This document shows positions 7,102-16,487 of a DNA stretch of 48,566 bases, piece after piece. Within the stretch, counting starts at the first letter, position 1. Each line of letters begins with the position of its first letter. The position numbers and the translations under genes were made by a program. The notes below the pieces were generated by a model that was given only the letters and a program-made list of their open reading frames with translations, ran no database searches and was not told the origin of the DNA. This DNA is from Allobosea sp. ASV33 (lineage in GTDB: Bacteria; Pseudomonadota; Alphaproteobacteria; Rhizobiales; Beijerinckiaceae). Where the stretch lies: NCBI RefSeq assembly GCF_016428755.1, contig NZ_JAELTI010000033.1, positions 1-48,566 on the forward strand, written 5' to 3'.

Positions 7102-7608
7102 TCAGGCGACGAACAGCCGCTTCGCCATAAGCAGCGTATTGGGCGTGTCGTCGCGCCCGTCAAAGCGCGCCTGCCTTTGCAGGAAGAAGCCCATACGCTC
7201 GTAGAAGATGATGGCCGGCTCGTTCTGGCCCTCGACCTCGAGCCGCGCCACCGGCGCCTCCGGGAAACAGGCGAGCGCGACCTGCAGCAGGGTGCGCCCG
7301 ATGCCGATGCCCTGCCGGTTCGGCAGGACATAAAGCCGCGTCAGCAGCGCCGCACCGTCGCGCTCCTGCCGGGCAGAGGCTGTCGCCACGATCTCCTCGC
7401 CGACCAACGCGACCAGGAACACGCCCTCGTCGCGGCCGAGCTGGGCCTTCAGGTTCTCCAGGGAGTGCCAGGCATTGGTGATCTCGGCGACACGCTGCCA
7501 GCCGTAGATGCCGTCATAGGTGGCGTGCCAGGTCTCGACCAAAAGCGCCCTGACCGCAGGGAGATCGGCGGCTTCGGCGTCGCGGATGACGAGATCGGCG
7601 GGGGTCAT
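7102..7608 (-). CDS. GNAT family N-acetyltransferase
   Basis: A 168-residue GNAT protein. Residues 6-25 (LVIRDAEAADLPAVRALLVE) form the first strand and helix. LTRLYVLPNRQGIGIGRTLL is motif A with the QGIGIG acetyl-CoA loop. NEPAIIFYERMGFFLQRQAR is motif B with the usual Tyr. The substrate is unknown. It lies first in a two-gene leftward unit with the other GNAT gene. The two proteins are only distantly alike, so a recent duplication is unlikely. Confidence 0.9.
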   Translation of the reverse strand: MTPADLVIRDAEAADLPAVRALLVETWHATYDGIYGWQRVAEITNAWHSLENLKAQLGRDEGVFLVALVGEEIVATASARQERDGAALLTRLYVLPNRQGIGIGRTLLQVALACFPEAPVARLEVEGQNEPAIIFYERMGFFLQRQARFDGRDDTPNTLLMAKRLFVA

Positions 7609-7638
7609 CCCAATCGTCCAGCTTGCGCAGGAAACACC

Positions 7639-7740
7639 GCCGTCATCCCGGGCTTGACCCGGGATCCATGCCGGAACGCTTCCGATGAAGGTTCAGGCAT
7701 GGATCCCGGATCTCCGCTTCGCTGCGTCCGGGATGACGGC
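7639..7740. repeat. Dispersed palindromic repeat, copy 4 (full length)
   Basis: A full element. Outer 13-bp arms GCCGTCATCCCGG (7639-7651) and CCGGGATGACGGC (7728-7740). An inner 12-bp stem pairs GGGATCCATGCC (7661-7672) with GGCATGGATCCC (7696-7707). The inner stem nearly duplicates the copy at 1000-1048. It lies between the stop of gatB and the GNAT pair. Confidence 0.9.
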
Positions 7741-7748
7741 ATTTTCGA

Positions 7749-9230
7749 TCACTCGATGCCGAGCTTTGCTTTAAGGATCTCGTTCAGGGCCTGCGGGTTG
7801 GCCTTGCCGCCCGAGGCCTTCATCGCCTGGCCGACGAACCAGCCCAGCATGGTCGGCTTGGCCTTGACCTGTTCGACCTTGTCGGGATTGGCCGCGATCA
7901 GTTCGTCCACGGCCTTTTCGATGGCGCCGGTGTCGGTGACCTGCTTCATGCCGCGGGCCTCGACGATCTCGCGGGGATCACCGCCCTCGGTCCAGAGTAT
8001 CTCGAACAGGTCCTTGGCGATGCGGCCGGAGATGACGCCCTCGCCGATCAGGTCGACGAGGCCGCCAAGCTGCGCGGCCGAGACCGGCGAGGTCGTGACG
8101 TCCTTGCCTTCCTTGTTGAGGCGGCCGAAGAGCTCGTTGATCACCCAGTTCGCCGCGGCCTTGCCGTCCCGCCCCTTGGCGACGTCCTCGAAATAATCGG
8201 CCTGCTCGCGCTCGGCGACGAGCACCGAGGCGTCATAGGGCGAGAGTCCGTAGGTCGCGATGAAGCGCGCCTTCTTGGCGTCGGGCAGTTCCGGCAGCGC
8301 GCCCTTCAGGCTCTCGACGAAGGCATCATCGAATTCGAGCGGCAGCAGGTCCGGGTCCGGGAAGTAGCGATAGTCATGCGCCTCTTCCTTGGAGCGCATC
8401 GAGCGGGTCTCGCCCTTGCCGGGGTCATAGAGCCGGGTTTCCTGGTCGATCGTGCCGCCATCCTCGATGATGCCGATCTGGCGGCGCGCTTCAGTGTCGA
8501 CCGCCTGGCCGATAAAGCGGATCGAATTGACGTTCTTGATCTCGCAGCGCGTGCCCAGCGGGTCGCCCGGCTTGCGGACGGAGACGTTCACGTCGGCGCG
8601 GAGATTGCCCTTCTCCATGTCGCCGTCGCAGGTGCCGAGATAGCGCAGGATGGTGCGCAGCTTCGAGACATAGGCCTTCGCCTCGTCCGCCGAGCGCAGG
8701 TCGGGCTTGGAGACGATCTCCATCAGCGCGACGCCCGAGCGGTTGAGGTCGACGAAGCTCATCGTCGGATGCTGGTCATGGATCGACTTGCCGGCATCCT
8801 GCTCCAGATGCAGGCGCTCGATGCCGACGGTGATCTGCTCCGTCGGGGAGAGATCGACGACGATCTCGCCCTCGCCCACGATGGGGCTCTTGTACTGGCT
8901 GATCTGATAGCCCTGCGGCAGGTCCGGGTAGAAATAGTTCTTCCGGTCGAAGACAGAGCGATTGTTGATCTGGGCGTTGAGGCCGAGGCCGGTGCGCACC
9001 GCCTGCCTGACGCATTCGGCATTGATCACCGGCAGCATGCCGGGCATGGCGGCGTCGACGAGGCTGACATGCTCGTTCGGCTCGGCACCGAAGCCGGTCG
9101 AGGCGCCCGAGAACAGCTTGGCATTGGAGGTGACCTGGGCATGGATCTCCATGCCGATCACGATCTCCCAATCGCCGGTCGCGCCCTTGATCAGCTTCTT
9201 CGGGTCGGCGGGGCGGGCATGCGCGTTCAT
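7749..9230 (-). CDS. gatB: Aspartyl/glutamyl-tRNA(Asn/Gln) amidotransferase subunit B
   Basis: A 493-residue subunit of the GatCAB complex, which amidates misacylated Glu-tRNA(Gln) or Asp-tRNA(Asn). GatB holds the kinase/transamidation site and binds the tRNA. Visible signatures: [20 protein letters not shown] at the start, [18 protein letters not shown], the [22 protein letters not shown] segment and [19 protein letters not shown]. The tail (from about residue 350) is the helical GatB/YqeY tRNA-binding domain ending in [16 protein letters not shown]. It is separated from gatA/gatC by an efflux locus on the other strand, yet all three gat genes read leftward. Confidence 0.98.
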   Translation of the reverse strand: MNAHARPADPKKLIKGATGDWEIVIGMEIHAQVTSNAKLFSGASTGFGAEPNEHVSLVDAAMPGMLPVINAECVRQAVRTGLGLNAQINNRSVFDRKNYFYPDLPQGYQISQYKSPIVGEGEIVVDLSPTEQITVGIERLHLEQDAGKSIHDQHPTMSFVDLNRSGVALMEIVSKPDLRSADEAKAYVSKLRTILRYLGTCDGDMEKGNLRADVNVSVRKPGDPLGTRCEIKNVNSIRFIGQAVDTEARRQIGIIEDGGTIDQETRLYDPGKGETRSMRSKEEAHDYRYFPDPDLLPLEFDDAFVESLKGALPELPDAKKARFIATYGLSPYDASVLVAEREQADYFEDVAKGRDGKAAANWVINELFGRLNKEGKDVTTSPVSAAQLGGLVDLIGEGVISGRIAKDLFEILWTEGGDPREIVEARGMKQVTDTGAIEKAVDELIAANPDKVEQVKAKPTMLGWFVGQAMKASGGKANPQALNEILKAKLGIE

Positions 9231-9503
9231 CTGGTCTCTTCCGGCTGCTATATTCGCTTACGCGTTACGATGTCGGCGGGCGGGCGGCAAGCTTCCGTTG
9301 CACCGGAACGGCACTCGCGAGAGGCGAAAACCGCCCGCCGCGTTGCGCTCCTGCAACCGGATGGCGGGAATGTGGCGTATCTGGCGCAAGATCGTGCAGA
9401 TTGACGGGTGATGGTTCTTGACATTCGTCACTCGCCAACCCTTCTTGCGCAAAATGCCGGAAACCCCCATTGGTTGTGCCGGCTCGTTACCCGGAGTTCC
9501 GTC

Positions 9504-10658
9504 ATGTCACGCAGCCGTTTCATCGGTCTGGTGCTCACCGCCGCCTTCACGTCGACCGCGCTCACCGCTTTCGACGCTGCCGCGCAGGGAGCTCCGCCGG
9601 CTCCTCCGGTGCAGGTCGCCAATCCGCTCGCCAAGCGCATCACCAACTGGGACGAGTTCACCGGCCGGTTCGAGGCCAGTGATCAGGTCGAGGTGCGCGC
9701 CCGCGTCTCCGGCTTCATCGACAGCGTGCATTTCCGCGACGGCGCGCTGATCCAGAAGGGCGACCTGCTCTTTACCATCGATCAGCGGCCTTACAAACTG
9801 GCCGTCGACGTCGCTCGCGCCGATGTCGCCCGCGCCAAGGCGCAGGTCGAACTCGCCCAGAACGAGGTCGAGCGCGCCGAGGGCCTGACGCAGAACCGCA
9901 CGATCACGGCGCGCGACGTCGACCAGCGCCGCGCCAACCTGAACAGCGCGATCGGCACCCAACAGGGCGCCGAGGCCACCCTCAAGAACGCCCAGCTCAA
10001 TCTCGAATGGACCGAGGTGCGTGCACCGATCGCGGGGCGCATCTCGAACCGCCGCGTCGATCCCGGCAACCTGATCGCCGGCGGCCAGTCGGGCGCGACG
10101 CTGCTGACGACCATCGTCGCGGTCGACCCGATCTATTTCACCTTCGACGTCTCGGAAGCCGACTTCCTGCGCTATGCGCGGATGAGCAACCCGCGCGACG
10201 GGGCCAGCCGGGATGCGGGAACCGTTGTCGAGGTGCGCCTGTCCGACGAGCCGAAATGGGGCCGCCGCGGCAAGGTCAACTTCCTCGACAACGCGCTCAA
10301 CGCCCGCTCGGCGACGATCCGCGGCCGCGCCGTGTTCGACAACAAGGACCAGTTCCTGACGCCCGGCACCTTCGGCCGCCTGCGCTTCTTCGCCGGCGAA
10401 TCCGACGCGCTGCTGGTGCCGGACACGGTCATCGCCTCGGACCAGGCCCACAAGATCGTGCTCACGGTCGGCCCCGAGAACAAGGTCGTGCCCAAGTCGG
10501 TCGTGCTCGGCCCGCTCAGCGAGGGCCTGCGGGTGATCCGCTCCGGCTTGACGCCCGAGGACAAGGTGATCGTCGGCGGCAACGCCAACCCGATGGTCCG
10601 TCCGGGCGTCGCGGTGACGCCGCAGCCCGGCGAGATCAAGGTCGCGACGACCAACTGA
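9504..10658 (+). CDS. RND efflux periplasmic adaptor subunit (membrane fusion protein)
   Basis: A 384-residue HlyD/AcrA-type adaptor. The ATG at 9504 is chosen because it starts a signal peptide (MSRSRFIGLVLTAAFTSTAL, cleavage near DAAAQG) and has CGGAG upstream; there is no lipobox Cys. In order: first lipoyl half (VEVRARVSGFIDSVHFRDGA), a coiled-coil hairpin (DVARADVARAKAQVELAQNE, then VERAEGLTQNRTIT), second lipoyl half (LEWTEVRAPIAGRISNRRVD), beta-barrel and membrane-proximal domains ending near residue 384. It bridges the pump encoded 121 bases downstream and an outer-membrane channel. No channel gene or local regulator is present, so a TolC-like partner must be encoded elsewhere. Confidence 0.95.
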   Translation: MSRSRFIGLVLTAAFTSTALTAFDAAAQGAPPAPPVQVANPLAKRITNWDEFTGRFEASDQVEVRARVSGFIDSVHFRDGALIQKGDLLFTIDQRPYKLAVDVARADVARAKAQVELAQNEVERAEGLTQNRTITARDVDQRRANLNSAIGTQQGAEATLKNAQLNLEWTEVRAPIAGRISNRRVDPGNLIAGGQSGATLLTTIVAVDPIYFTFDVSEADFLRYARMSNPRDGASRDAGTVVEVRLSDEPKWGRRGKVNFLDNALNARSATIRGRAVFDNKDQFLTPGTFGRLRFFAGESDALLVPDTVIASDQAHKIVLTVGPENKVVPKSVVLGPLSEGLRVIRSGLTPEDKVIVGGNANPMVRPGVAVTPQPGEIKVATTN

Positions 10659-10779
10659 GCGCCTGCCGCGCCGGCTTTCCCTGAAAGCCGGCGCCCGCCT
10701 CTCGGGCCAATCCTGGCCCGGCACTGAATCATGGACGCCACCGGGCGCCCACCCGCCTTATTACGGCCAGGACATTCCC

Positions 10780-13700
10780 ATGTTCCGCTTCGCCCATTTC
10801 TTCATCGACCGGCCGATCTTCGCCACCGTTCTCTCGGTGCTGCTGACGATCGCCGGCGCCATCGCGCAGCGCTCGCTGCCGATCGCCGAATATCCCGAGA
10901 TTGCGCCGCCCACGGTCTCGATCACCGCAACCTATCCCGGCGCCTCGGCCGAGACGGTCGCCGCCACGGTGGCGACCCCGATCGAGCAGGAGGTGAACGG
11001 CGTCGACGACATGCTCTACATCACCTCGCAGTCGACCGGCGACGGGCGGGTGACGATCAACGTCGTCTTCAAGGGCGGCACCGACATCGACCAGGCGCAG
11101 GTGCTGGTGCAGAACCGCGTCTCGCAGGCCGAGGCACGCCTGCCGCAGGATGTGCGCGCGCTCGGCATCCAGGTCCGCAAGGCTTCGCCCGACTTCCTGA
11201 TGGTCATCAACATGATCTCGCCGGACGGGTCGCGCGACGCGCAGTACATCTCCAACTACGCCTCGCTCTACGTGAAGGACGTGCTGACCCGCGTCGACGG
11301 CGTCGGCGACGTGCAGGTCTTCGGCGCGCGCGACTTCTCGATGCGCATCTGGCTCGACCCCGCCAAGGTCGCCGCGCGCAACCTGACCGGCGCCGACGTT
11401 GTCGCGGCGCTCAGGGCGGCGAACGTGCAGGTCGCGGCCGGCGCGCTCAACCAGCCGCCGGCGAAGTCGGACGAGGCCTTCCAGCTCTCGGTCAACACGC
11501 TCGGCCGCCTGACCGACGTCTCCGAATTCGAAAGCATCGTCGTCCGCTCGGACGCCGATGGCGGCACGATCCGCGTCCGCGACATCGCCCGCGTCGAGCT
11601 CGGCTCGCAGGACTACACCACCAACGCCTATCTCGATAACAAGAACACCGTCGCCATCGGCGTCTTCCAGCGGCCGGGCTCGAACGCGCTCGCGACCTCC
11701 GACAAGCTGATCTCGACCATGGCCGAGATGGCCAAGCAGTTCCCGGTCGGCCTCGAGCACCGCATCATCTACAACCCGACCGAGTTCATCGGCGAATCCG
11801 TCGACGCGGTGGTGCACACACTGCTCGAAGCGATCGTGCTCGTCGTGATCGTGGTCATCCTGTTCCTGCAGACCTGGCGCGCCGCGATCATCCCGATCGT
11901 CGCGATCCCGGTCTCGCTGGTCGGCACCTTCCTGGTGATGAGCGCGGTCGGCATCTCCTTCAACACGATCTCGCTGCTGGCGCTGGTTCTTGCCATCGGC
12001 ATCGTCGTCGACGACGCGATCGTCGTGGTGGAGAATGTCGAGCGCTATCTCGCCGAGGGGCTCACGCCCAAGGAAGCCGCGCACAAGACCATGGACGAGG
12101 TCGGCGGCGCGCTGCTCGCGATCGCGCTCGTGCTCTGCGCGGTGTTCATCCCGACCGCCTTCATCAGCGGCCTGCAGGGCACGTTCTACCAGCAGTTCGC
12201 GGTGACGATCGCGGCCTCGACGGCGATCTCCTGCTTCGTGTCGCTGACGCTGTCGCCGGCGATGTCGGCGGTGCTGCTCAAGGCGCACAAGAAGCATGAC
12301 CCGAACGAGCAGCACGGGTTCTTCTACAAGCTGGGCGCACCGGTCCGCTGGTTCTTCCACTATTTCAACGCCGGCTTCGACTGGCTGTCGCGCAGCTATG
12401 GGCGCGTCACCTCGCGCCTCATCCGCATCGCGGTGATCCTGCTGATCGTCTATTCCGGCCTAATCGCCGCCACGGTCTGGGACATCCGCAGAACGCCAAC
12501 CGGCCTCGTGCCGCAGCTCGACCGCGGCTATTTCATTGCCGTGCTGCAGTTGCCGCCCGGCTCCTCGCTGGAGCGTACGGACGCCGTGCTGCGCAAGGCG
12601 AACGAGATCCTGCTGTCCCGCCCCGGCGTGGCGCATACCGTCGCCTTCGCCGGCCTCGACGGCGCGACCTTCACGATCGCGCCGAATACCGGCGTCGCCT
12701 TCGTGACACTCTCCCCCTTCGCCGACCGCGTGAAGGCCGGGCTGACGACGCAGGGCATCTTCGCCGATCTCCGACAGCAGATGTTCGGCATCTCGGAAGC
12801 CTTCACCCTGCTGATCGAGCCGCCGGCCATCCCGGGCATCGGCACCGGCGGCGGCCTCAAGGGCTATGTGCAGGATCGTAGCGGGCGCGGGCTCGCGGCG
12901 CTCGAAGGCGCGGCCTGGATCGTCGCCGGCTCGGCCGGGCAGGTCCCGGGCATCCAGCAGCCCTTCACGCTGTTCTCGACCAAGACGCCGCAGATCTATG
13001 CCGATATCGACCGCACCAAGGCGGAGATGCTCGGCGTGCCGGTGACGCGCATCTTCGAGACGCTGTCGATCTATATGGGATCGGCCTATATCAACGACTT
13101 CAACCTGCTGGGCCGGACCTATCGCGTGACGGCGCAGGCGGACAACCCGTTCCGCCTGACCACGCGCGACGTCGCCAATCTCAAGACCCGCAACGCGGAT
13201 GGCGAGATGGTGCCGATCGGTTCGGTCGCGTCCTTCCAGGACACGACCGGCGCCTATCGCGTGCCGCGCTACAACCTCTATCCGGCAGCGGAGGTGCAGC
13301 TCTCGATGGCGCATGGCTATTCGACCGGCCAGGGCATCGAGGCGGTCGAGAAGATCGCGGCGGAGCGCCTCCCGGCCGGCTTCGGCTTCGAATGGACCGA
13401 GATCGCGCTGCAGGAGAAGCTCGCGGGCAACACGGCGATCATCGCCTTCGGGCTCGCGGTGGTGTTCGTCTTCCTGCTGCTGGCGGCGCTCTACGAGAGC
13501 TGGCTGCTGCCGCTCTCGGTCATCCTGATCGTGCCGATGTGTATCCTGGCGGCGATGTTCGGGGTGAATTACGCCAATCTCGACCGCAATATCCTGGTCG
13601 ATATCGGCCTGGTGGTGCTGGTGGGCCTCGCCGCGAAGAACGCGATCCTGATCGTCGAGTTCGCCAAGCAGGCCGAGGACGAGGGCATGCACCGCCGCGA

Positions 13701-13983
13701 CGCGGCGATCGCCGCCGCCCGCACCCGCCTGCGGCCGATCCTGATGACCTCGATGGCCTTCATCCTCGGCGTGCTGCCGCTGACGATCTCGGTCGGCGCC
13801 GGCGCGGAGATGCGCCAGGCGATGGGCATCGCGGTGTTCTCCGGCATGCTCGGCGTCACCTTCTTCGGCCTGATCTTCACGCCGGTGTTCTACGTGATGG
13901 TGCGCTGGCTGGCGGATCTCGGCGGAAAGCGGCGCAAGGCTGCGGCGGCCCAGCCGCCGGTGACACCGACGGCGGCTCACTGA
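10780..13983 (+). CDS. RND family multidrug efflux inner-membrane pump (HAE1 type)
   Basis: A 1067-residue proton-driven pump of full family length. It has twelve membrane helices and two large periplasmic loops. The N-terminus MFRFAHFFIDRPIFATVLSV and PIAEYPEIAPPTVSITATYP are characteristic of the AcrB/MexF branch. The proton-relay acids in helix 4 are Asp411 and Asp412 (GIVVDDAIVVVENVE), and the helix-10 lysine is Lys953 (GLAAKNAILIVEFAKQ). Substrates cannot be deduced, though the closest style is MexF-like. It is cotranscribed with the adaptor and ends at a strong terminator at 14014. Confidence 0.97.
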   Translation: MFRFAHFFIDRPIFATVLSVLLTIAGAIAQRSLPIAEYPEIAPPTVSITATYPGASAETVAATVATPIEQEVNGVDDMLYITSQSTGDGRVTINVVFKGGTDIDQAQVLVQNRVSQAEARLPQDVRALGIQVRKASPDFLMVINMISPDGSRDAQYISNYASLYVKDVLTRVDGVGDVQVFGARDFSMRIWLDPAKVAARNLTGADVVAALRAANVQVAAGALNQPPAKSDEAFQLSVNTLGRLTDVSEFESIVVRSDADGGTIRVRDIARVELGSQDYTTNAYLDNKNTVAIGVFQRPGSNALATSDKLISTMAEMAKQFPVGLEHRIIYNPTEFIGESVDAVVHTLLEAIVLVVIVVILFLQTWRAAIIPIVAIPVSLVGTFLVMSAVGISFNTISLLALVLAIGIVVDDAIVVVENVERYLAEGLTPKEAAHKTMDEVGGALLAIALVLCAVFIPTAFISGLQGTFYQQFAVTIAASTAISCFVSLTLSPAMSAVLLKAHKKHDPNEQHGFFYKLGAPVRWFFHYFNAGFDWLSRSYGRVTSRLIRIAVILLIVYSGLIAATVWDIRRTPTGLVPQLDRGYFIAVLQLPPGSSLERTDAVLRKANEILLSRPGVAHTVAFAGLDGATFTIAPNTGVAFVTLSPFADRVKAGLTTQGIFADLRQQMFGISEAFTLLIEPPAIPGIGTGGGLKGYVQDRSGRGLAALEGAAWIVAGSAGQVPGIQQPFTLFSTKTPQIYADIDRTKAEMLGVPVTRIFETLSIYMGSAYINDFNLLGRTYRVTAQADNPFRLTTRDVANLKTRNADGEMVPIGSVASFQDTTGAYRVPRYNLYPAAEVQLSMAHGYSTGQGIEAVEKIAAERLPAGFGFEWTEIALQEKLAGNTAIIAFGLAVVFVFLLLAALYESWLLPLSVILIVPMCILAAMFGVNYANLDRNILVDIGLVVLVGLAAKNAILIVEFAKQAEDEGMHRRDAAIAAARTRLRPILMTSMAFILGVLPLTISVGAGAEMRQAMGIAVFSGMLGVTFFGLIFTPVFYVMVRWLADLGGKRRKAAAAQPPVTPTAAH

Positions 13984-14013
13984 CGCCGCGGCGCAACCAC
14001 GACAACCGATCTG

Positions 14014-14042
14014 AAAAGGGGCCGCTCAGCGGCCCCTTTTTT
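14014..14042 (+). terminator. Intrinsic terminator of the RND efflux operon
   Basis: A 12-bp perfect stem AAAAGGGGCCGC / GCGGCCCCTTTT with loop TCA, followed by further T residues. The A-run on the left arm could also give some termination of the opposing small gene at 14092-14298. Confidence 0.92.
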
Positions 14043-14091
14043 CGTCTTACGATATTTGGAGCAGCGCCTTCCGAACTCGGGCGGGAAGCGG

Positions 14092-14298
14092 TCAGACCAG
14101 CCGCTTCGCCACCGCCCGGCAGATCAGCGCGAGGCCGAGAGCAATGGCGGCTCCGATAGCTCGCGCGGCTGGATCGGGGATCGCCTCTCCCCGCAGGAGC
14201 TGGACGACCGTCAGCAAAATCATCAGCGCGACGACGACAGCGAGTATGGCGGCAAGCGCCGTCAGACAGGCATAGGTCATGACGCGGCTGAAGATCAT
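14092..14298 (-). CDS. Small two-helix membrane protein (68 aa)
   Basis: The start at 14298 is chosen over an ATG eight codons upstream because GAGGAA lies seven bases before it. The protein has one long hydrophobic helix (TALAAILAVVVALMILLTVV), a short polar loop (QLLRGEAIPDPAARA) and a second helix (IGAAIALGLALICRAVAKR), ending in basic residues. Topology suggests both ends in the cytoplasm. I do not recognise the family; similar two-helix proteins occur widely in this order. Function unknown. Confidence 0.65.
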   Translation of the reverse strand: MIFSRVMTYACLTALAAILAVVVALMILLTVVQLLRGEAIPDPAARAIGAAIALGLALICRAVAKRLV

Positions 14299-14349
14299 CG
14301 CCGTTTCCTCGGAGAAAGCCACCTACCCTAACGACCAAGGAACGGGCAT

Positions 14350-14446
14350 GTCATCCCGGGTGCGCCAAGCAAGACCCGTGATCACGTCCGGAACGGCCCG
14401 GCATGCCCTCCGAACCGGCACGGCTTCGCTGCCGATCCGGGATGGC
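14350..14446. repeat. Dispersed palindromic repeat, copy 5 (degenerate)
   Basis: Arms GTCATCCCGGG (from 14350) and GATCCGGGATGGC (to 14446), with a diverged interior (AAGACCCGTGATCACGTCCG, GCACGGCTTCGCTGCC). The stem is interrupted, so this looks like an old copy. It ends 40 bases before the gatA stop. Confidence 0.65.
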
Positions 14447-14486
14447 CAGCGCGTTTCAAAGCTGTGTTGGCAAAGCCGAATCCGGC

Positions 14487-16022
14487 TCAGCCCCACCAGC
14501 GCTCCGAGACGGCGAAGCGGCCCGCCGCCTGCTCGATCACCTCGCCGAGCGAGAACAGCGTCTCCTCGTCGAAGGGGCGGCCGATGAGCTGCAAGCCCAG
14601 CGGCAGGCCCTGCGCGTCGAGGCCGGCGGGCACGGCGATGCCGGGCAGCCCGGCCATGTTCACCGTCACCGTGAAGACGTCGTTCAGGTACATCTCGACC
14701 GGATCAGCCGAGCCCTTCTCGCCGATGCCGAAGGCGGCCGAAGGCGTGGCAGGGGTCAGCACGGCGTCGATGCCCTGGCCATAGACCGTCTCGAAATCGC
14801 GCTTGATCAGCGTGCGGATCTTCTGGGCGCGGACGTAATAGGCGTCGTAATAGCCGGCCGAGAGCACATAGGTGCCGATCATGATGCGGCGCTTGACCTC
14901 GGCGCCGAAGCCGGCGGCGCGGGTCTTCTCGTACATCTCGACGATGTCCTTGCCCTGCTCGCGCAGGCCGTAGCGGACGCCGTCATAGCGGGCGAGGTTC
15001 GAGGAGGCCTCGGCCGGGGCGACGATGTAATAGGCCGGCAGGGCGTATTTGGTGTGCGGCAGCGAGATCTCGATGATCTCGGCGCCTGCGGCCCTGAGCC
15101 ATTCGATGCCCTGCTGCCAGAGCGCGTCGATCTCGGCATTGAGGCCGTCGAGCCGGTATTCGCGGGGAATGCCGATCTTCATGCCCTTCACCGAGCGGCC
15201 GACGGCCGCCTCGTAATCCGGCACGGCCATGTCCACCGAGGTGGTGTCCTTCGGATCATGACCGGACATCGAGCGCAGCATCACGGCGGCGTCGCGCACG
15301 GTCTTGGCGATTGGCCCGGCCTGGTCGAGCGAGGAGGCGAAGGCGATCGTGCCCCAGCGCGAGCAGCGGCCATAGGTCGGCTTGATGCCGACCGTGCCGG
15401 TGAAGGCCGCCGGCTGGCGGATCGAGCCGCCGGTATCGGTCGCGGTCGCGGCAAGGCAGAGATCGGCAGCGACGGCCGAGGCCGAACCGCCGGACGAGCC
15501 GCCGGGAACGAGATGGTTGCCCTCGACGGAACCACCCTGCCCGGCGCCCACATTGGAGCCCTTGCGGCGCCAGGGGTTCACGACATTGCCGAAAGCCGAG
15601 GTCTCGTTCGACGAGCCCATGGCGAATTCGTCGTTGTTGAGCTTGCCGAGCATCACGGCGCCGTCACGCCAGAGCTGGCTCGTCACGGTCGATTCATAGG
15701 CCGGCACGAAATTGCCGAGGATCTTCGAGCAGGCGGTGGTGCGCACGCCGTTGGTCGCGAACAGGTCCTTGATGCCGAGCGGCAGGCCTTCGAGCGGGCC
15801 GGCCTCGCCCTTGGCGAGCTTCTCGTCGGAGGCTGCCGCCTGCTTCAGGGCGTGCTCCGGCGTTTCCAGCACATAGGCATTGAGGGCGCGGGCCTTCTCG
15901 ACGGCGGCGATATGCGCCTTCGTGAGTTCGGTCGCGGAGAAGGTCTTGGCTTTCAGGCCGTCGCGGGCCTCGGTCAGCGTCAGGCGGGTGAGATCGGTCA
16001 CGGTATCAATTCCGTTCTGCAT
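14487..16022 (-). CDS. gatA: Aspartyl/glutamyl-tRNA(Asn/Gln) amidotransferase subunit A
   Basis: A 511-residue amidase-signature enzyme that releases ammonia from glutamine for the GatCAB complex. The Ser-cisSer-Lys triad is visible: Lys85 ([10 protein letters not shown]), Ser176 ([11 protein letters not shown]) and Ser200 ([13 protein letters not shown]). [18 protein letters not shown] and [16 protein letters not shown] near the C-terminus are typical of GatA rather than other amidases. It lies downstream of gatC, with a palindromic repeat in the 63-base gap between them. Confidence 0.98.
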   Translation of the reverse strand: MQNGIDTVTDLTRLTLTEARDGLKAKTFSATELTKAHIAAVEKARALNAYVLETPEHALKQAAASDEKLAKGEAGPLEGLPLGIKDLFATNGVRTTACSKILGNFVPAYESTVTSQLWRDGAVMLGKLNNDEFAMGSSNETSAFGNVVNPWRRKGSNVGAGQGGSVEGNHLVPGGSSGGSASAVAADLCLAATATDTGGSIRQPAAFTGTVGIKPTYGRCSRWGTIAFASSLDQAGPIAKTVRDAAVMLRSMSGHDPKDTTSVDMAVPDYEAAVGRSVKGMKIGIPREYRLDGLNAEIDALWQQGIEWLRAAGAEIIEISLPHTKYALPAYYIVAPAEASSNLARYDGVRYGLREQGKDIVEMYEKTRAAGFGAEVKRRIMIGTYVLSAGYYDAYYVRAQKIRTLIKRDFETVYGQGIDAVLTPATPSAAFGIGEKGSADPVEMYLNDVFTVTVNMAGLPGIAVPAGLDAQGLPLGLQLIGRPFDEETLFSLGEVIEQAAGRFAVSERWWG

Positions 16023-16030
16023 GCGGATGG

Positions 16031-16067
16031 CGATCCCGGATGGCGCTTCGCGTCTCCGGGATGATCG
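16031..16067. repeat. Dispersed palindromic repeat, copy 6, between gatC and gatA
   Basis: Arms GATCCCGGA (16032-16040) and TCCGGGATGATC (16055-16066) around GCGCTTCGCGTC. It sits inside the gatC-gatA intercistronic gap, so it is transcribed with the operon and could set the relative stability of the two message halves. Confidence 0.8.
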
Positions 16068-16085
16068 AAACAGCGCGCTCCGCGC

Positions 16086-16373
16086 TTACTCGATCACCTT
16101 CGGCACCATGAAATAATCGTCCTCGGAGGCAGGGGCGTTGGCGACGATCGCATCGGCGATCTCGCCGTCCGTGACCACGTCCTCCCGCTGCTTCATCGCC
16201 ATCGGCGTCACCGAGGTCATCGGCTCGACGCCGTCGACATTCACCTCGTTGAGCTGCTCGACGAAGCCGAGGATGGCGTTGAGCTCGCCTTGCAGCTTGG
16301 GCAGATCGGCCTCCGGCACGGCGATGCGCGCGAGATGCGCGACGCGTTTGACGGTGGCGAGATCGACCGACAT
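16086..16373 (-). CDS. gatC: Aspartyl/glutamyl-tRNA(Asn/Gln) amidotransferase subunit C
   Basis: A 95-residue subunit that wraps around GatA and GatB and helps the complex assemble. The sequence [20 protein letters not shown], the helix [20 protein letters not shown], the central [20 protein letters not shown] and the C-terminal [11 protein letters not shown] all match the family. First gene of the gatCA unit. Its leader contains a 26-base perfect palindrome. Confidence 0.97.
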   Translation of the reverse strand: MSVDLATVKRVAHLARIAVPEADLPKLQGELNAILGFVEQLNEVNVDGVEPMTSVTPMAMKQREDVVTDGEIADAIVANAPASEDDYFMVPKVIE

Positions 16374-16415
16374 GGCGGGCTCCTGGATAGGGCGCGGATC
16401 GCGCGCCGGAAAACG

Positions 16416-16441
16416 GTTCGCCGCGCTATAGCGCGGCGAAC
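16416..16441. promoter_or_regulatory. 26-base perfect palindrome upstream of gatC
   Basis: Two 13-base half-sites (GTTCGCCGCGCTA and its exact complement TAGCGCGGCGAAC) meet without a spacer at CTATAG. The element lies 43 bases upstream of the gatC start. It could be an operator, a leader hairpin, or the end hairpin of the UPF0173 transcript that reads in from upstream on the same strand. There is no T-tract. Confidence 0.5.
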
Positions 16442-16487
16442 GGGCAAACGTAAATCAGCATTGAGCGATCAGGCCGGTTTCTCCGGC

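Noticed and set aside
9418..9447. TTGACA upstream of the RND adaptor as a promoter
   Set aside because: No acceptable -10 box 16-18 bases downstream, so only the hexamer itself supports it.
10729..12360. A long minus-strand frame opposite the RND pump
   Set aside because: Composed almost entirely of Arg, Asp, Glu, His and Gly as expected of an antisense frame; the pump is complete on the plus strand.
14299..14322. Longer start for the small membrane protein ending at 14092
   Set aside because: The upstream ATG has no ribosome-binding site, and GAGGAA precedes the internal ATG at 14298.
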